Shown piece after piece: positions 29,234-29,268 of a DNA stretch of 29,268 bases. Below the pieces are notes generated by a model, which was not told the DNA's origin, searched no databases, and worked only from the letters and a program-made list of their open reading frames with translations. Source of the stretch: JAVBLK01 sp031553565 (GTDB taxonomy: Bacteria > Bacillota > Clostridia > Christensenellales > DUVY01); assembly GCA_031553565.1 (NCBI GenBank), contig JAVBLK010000055.1, positions 1 to 29,268 of the forward strand, in the 5' to 3' direction. Each line of letters opens with the position of its first letter. Position 1 is the stretch's first letter. The position numbers and the translations under genes are program-made.

Positions 29234-29268
29234 CTTAGATCTCCTCGCAACCGATGTAGGGCAAGTTG

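Overview
The window reads as chromosomal DNA from an anaerobic, low-redox Gram-positive of the class Clostridia (Bacillota). This rests on gene content: a glycyl-radical pyruvate formate-lyase with its activase, ferredoxin-dependent indolepyruvate oxidoreductase, SepF next to a YggS protein, an ECF-type ThiT, a flavodoxin/ferredoxin fusion, and an HPr-like protein. Sigma-70 promoters and U-tailed terminators are easy to see. I cannot name a genus.

Layout. 1-2250: the C-terminal end of an Hpt-like protein, an alanine racemase whose two ends are both abnormal, a hairpin repeat, and a tandem ACT protein. 2268-8762 (minus): one probable transcription unit reading cmk, plsC, paaK-2, iorA, iorB, paaK-1, ACT. 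It joins arylpyruvate oxidation or synthesis to two aryl-CoA ligases. 8971-11956: pflB-pflA. 12201-15856: mnmA, a zinc-ribbon membrane protein with an apparently split TM2 domain, and an unknown protein. 16071-19203: an HPr-like gene, then a TPP riboswitch driving thiT-thiN, then a ROK glucokinase. 19435-22344: a 71-residue protein, an ABC exporter and a DedA protein. 22567-24724: a RimK-type ATP-grasp, yggS, sepF. 24954-28903: a secreted helical protein, tRNA-Pro, the flavodoxin/ferredoxin protein, purC, then tRNA-Ala and tRNA-Ile.

Two layers of structure lie outside the genes. First, five genes (pflB, mnmA, the 151-residue unknown, the ABC exporter, the ATP-grasp) have a -10 box that ends only 6 or 7 bases before the start codon, so their mRNAs should be leaderless. 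Other genes in the same window have normal Shine-Dalgarno sites. Second, intergenic space is occupied by several families of long imperfect hairpins. One family has GGAAC-type ends abutting TTAA. One has AATCGGT ends and exchangeable internal hairpins, with one copy near each edge of the window. One recurs directly behind transcription terminators. At the ACT, mnmA and secreted-protein genes the repeat edge coincides with the stop codon, and at alr an element has been read through into a C-terminal tail.

I found no phage, CRISPR, toxin-antitoxin, transposase or rRNA genes. The best candidates for something undescribed are the repeat families with their stop-codon placement, the leaderless promoter class, the double-PaaK/Ior operon, and the zinc-ribbon/split-TM2 protein.
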